This document shows, piece by piece, positions 6,701 through 7,895 of a stretch of DNA of 7,895 nt (within the stretch, counting starts at the first letter, position 1; each line of letters starts with the position of its first letter). The stretch is from an uncultured Lachnospira sp. (lineage in GTDB: Bacteria; Bacillota; Clostridia; Lachnospirales; Lachnospiraceae), in the NCBI GenBank assembly GCA_900772425.1, contig CAAHEK010000054.1:1-7895 (forward strand). Direction: 5' to 3'. The translations under genes were made by a program, and so were the position numbers. The notes beneath the pieces were generated by a model. It searched no databases and was not told the DNA's origin. It saw only the letters and a program-made list of their open reading frames with translations.

Positions 6701-6729
6701 ATTATACTCAATTATTGAGATTATTGCAA
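6701..6729 (-). promoter_or_regulatory. Predicted sigma-A promoter at the end of spoIIIAH
   Basis: On the minus strand, TTGCAA (6724-6729) lies inside the last codons of spoIIIAH. It is followed by a 17-base spacer and a perfect TATAAT (6701-6706) that starts one base past the spoIIIAH TGA. Transcription would begin near 6694, giving a leader of about 25 bases with the AGGAGG of the Asp23 gene. Its position is where a housekeeping operon trailing a mother-cell sporulation operon needs its own promoter. No experimental support is available. Confidence 0.65.
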
Positions 6730-7298
6730 ACATTTATTGTAATCTTACTTGCAGGAAGTCCTGTCTTTCTTTTTACTATATCTTCAATCTGCGCTCTCTG
6801 GCTGTCTGTAATTGATGTTGTATTAACCACAACATCCACACTTCCATTAGCTATGGACACTACAACATCCCCAAATCCTTTGGCTTCAAGTAGAAGCTCC
6901 GAAGCAATTTCTTTTTCTGAATACTCTGTTATCTGTGCAAGTTCGTTTACGGCAGCAGCTTTATTTTCCTCGGAAATATCATTATTATTTATAATATTTA
7001 AAAGAGTTTCTTTGCTCTTTGCTCTTACCTGTTCACGGTTTAACTTGGCTTCTGATATAACACTTGATGAAACACCACCTGATGTTAATATAACCGTCCC
7101 CGGCTCTTCAAGTGATTGTTCATCCGGCTCTGCATCATTATTTACGATTTCATCAGAATCTGCATCTGCCGAAGCCTCCTTTGTATTTTTAACAGATATA
7201 ATATCAGATAAGTTTCCTGTATAATTAATATAACCTGCAACAGCAATCATTATTGCCAAAGCTGTAATAATAACCTGATTTTTTTTAATCCTTTTCAA
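6708..7298 (-). CDS. spoIIIAH: Stage III sporulation protein AH
   Basis: 196-residue membrane-anchored protein of the SpoIIIA-SpoIIQ channel. Made in the mother cell, it crosses the outer forespore membrane, and its outer domain meets forespore SpoIIQ in the intermembrane space. The sequence has a short basic N-terminus (KRIKKNQ), one hydrophobic anchor at about 8-23, an acidic Asp/Glu/Ser linker (40-67), and a ring-building domain from about 83 to the end. That domain shows AKLNREQVRAKSKETLLNII (84-103), the EYSEKEIASELLLEAKGF block (125-142), VVVSIANGSVDVVV (145-158) and ASKITINV. The start is TTG (7296-7298), with AAGGAG six bases upstream and no in-frame ATG before residue 17, which lies inside the anchor. 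It lies 21 bp after spoIIIAG and its 3' end carries a vegetative promoter. The parent operon promoter, expected to be sigma-E dependent, lies outside the window. Confidence 0.93.
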   Translation of the reverse strand: MKRIKKNQVIITALAIMIAVAGYINYTGNLSDIISVKNTKEASADADSDEIVNNDAEPDEQSLEEPGTVILTSGGVSSSVISEAKLNREQVRAKSKETLLNIINNNDISEENKAAAVNELAQITEYSEKEIASELLLEAKGFGDVVVSIANGSVDVVVNTTSITDSQRAQIEDIVKRKTGLPASKITINVCNNLNN

Positions 7299-7304
7299 AA
7301 CACA

Positions 7305-7310
7305 CTCCTT
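7305..7310 (-). promoter_or_regulatory. Ribosome-binding site supporting the spoIIIAH TTG start
   Basis: AAGGAG on the minus strand, six bases before the TTG at 7296-7298. The strong match and ideal spacing make the rare start codon credible. Confidence 0.8.
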
Positions 7311-7319
7311 TTCCGCTGA

Positions 7320-7895
7320 TTAACCAGCATTTTGATACATTTTCATTACTTTTATTTTATGTACTGGTACACCAAGGATACTTTCAACTGCATTTGTTAT
7401 ATCTGATACAAGAATTTTATTATCACCACCTTCACAAACAACTATAACGCCCTCGACCTCCGGCATATTTTCCATTATAATATACGGATTTTTCCCATCA
7501 GCTGTATCATAATATATATGAGAACTGTTTTCAGATAATTCGTCAGTATTCCTCACTCCTCCGCTGCTGTCCGATTCATCTGTATTCTTGCTGCTTTTTG
7601 AACTGTCTGTTGCAAGAACTTTTTCAGATGAGTTTTTAAATGTCAGAAACACTTTTGTTTTACCTACTCCATCAACACTTGATAAAATTTTTTCCAGCTT
7701 ATCTTCCAAGTACTTTTCATAATCATTTATATCAGTTGAATTACTTTGATTTTCAGAAGAAGATGTAGTTCCTGATTTTATTTCTGTTTGTTTTTTACCT
7801 GAAGGAATCGCAATAACCATCAGCAAAACACCTGTTAGTACTAATATTAATATTTTATTTTTACCTGTTTTATTCAAAATATTTTGAATAAAACA
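7320..7895 (-). CDS. spoIIIAG: Stage III sporulation protein AG, 5' end cut by window edge
   Basis: Second of the two ring-forming SpoIIIA proteins here; it builds part of the channel between mother cell and forespore. The frame is open to the window edge. A TTG at 7875-7877 could start a 185-residue product, but no Shine-Dalgarno precedes it, and relatives usually have a longer cytoplasmic N-terminus, so the true start is probably outside. Counting from that TTG, the membrane anchor is about 8-25 (ILILVLTGVLLMVIAIP). A Ser/Asn/Thr-rich linker follows to about 50. The ring-building domain begins with YEKYLEDKLEKILSSVDGVG (53-72) and KVFLTF. A Ser/Asp-rich insert at about 90-120 matches the place where the family carries its extra beta structure. 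The domain resumes with NPYIIMENMPEVEGVIVVCE (130-149) and ends with ILGVPVHKIKVMKM. The stop is 21 bp before the spoIIIAH start. Confidence 0.92.
   Translation of the reverse strand, partial: CFIQNILNKTGKNKILILVLTGVLLMVIAIPSGKKQTEIKSGTTSSSENQSNSTDINDYEKYLEDKLEKILSSVDGVGKTKVFLTFKNSSEKVLATDSSKSSKNTDESDSSGGVRNTDELSENSSHIYYDTADGKNPYIIMENMPEVEGVIVVCEGGDNKILVSDITNAVESILGVPVHKIKVMKMYQNAG

Noticed and set aside
6310..7224. A 304-codon open frame on the plus strand, opposite the Asp23 gene and spoIIIAH
   Set aside because: It is antisense to two well-recognised genes, has no Shine-Dalgarno before its ATG, shows a Ser/Thr/Leu-rich composition typical of a mirror frame, and resembles no family I know.
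1..7895. A hidden mobile, defence or otherwise novel system
   Set aside because: Every gene belongs to a familiar family in a familiar clostridial order, all on one strand with similar base composition. I see no insertion ends, direct-repeat array, tRNA or foreign-looking segment.

Overview
This window is a piece of a low-G+C, spore-forming Firmicute chromosome, most likely a member of the Clostridia. The Lachnospiraceae are my best guess, from protein style and gene order only. Every real gene is on the minus strand, so transcription runs from right (7895) to left (1). The reading order is spoIIIAG (cut by the right edge), spoIIIAH, an Asp23/Gls24-family gene, nusB, xseA, xseB, ispA, dxs, tlyA, and nadK (cut by the left edge). 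This is the well-known clostridial block that links the end of the spoIIIA sporulation operon to a housekeeping operon. In relatives it usually continues through argR, recN and spoIVB to spo0A.

Right end (6708-7895): the last two genes of the spoIIIA operon. Each encodes a membrane-anchored protein with a ring-building domain, part of the channel between mother cell and forespore. Middle (4313-6668): the Asp23 protein, the antitermination factor NusB, and both subunits of exonuclease VII. Left-middle (729-4326): IspA and Dxs, two isoprenoid enzymes, followed by the rRNA 2'-O-methyltransferase TlyA. Left end (1-563): the first 187 codons of NAD kinase.

The genes are tightly packed, with overlaps at dxs/tlyA (4 bp) and xseB/ispA (14 bp). 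The only sizeable gap is the very AT-rich 165 bp between tlyA and nadK; there is no gene-free stretch over 300 bp. Two near-consensus vegetative promoters, both with 17-bp spacers, divide the block. One overlaps the 3' end of spoIIIAH and could drive Asp23-nusB-xseAB-ispA-dxs-tlyA independently of sporulation control. The other lies in the tlyA-nadK gap. A terminator-like hairpin sits between the Asp23 gene and nusB and may act as an attenuator.

I found no mobile element, CRISPR array, RNA gene, defence system or novel gene cluster. The interest here is in regulation and start sites. Several open frames begin at upstream TTG codons, and in nusB, xseA, xseB and ispA the Shine-Dalgarno position supports a shorter gene. 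In spoIIIAH the TTG itself is well supported as the true start.
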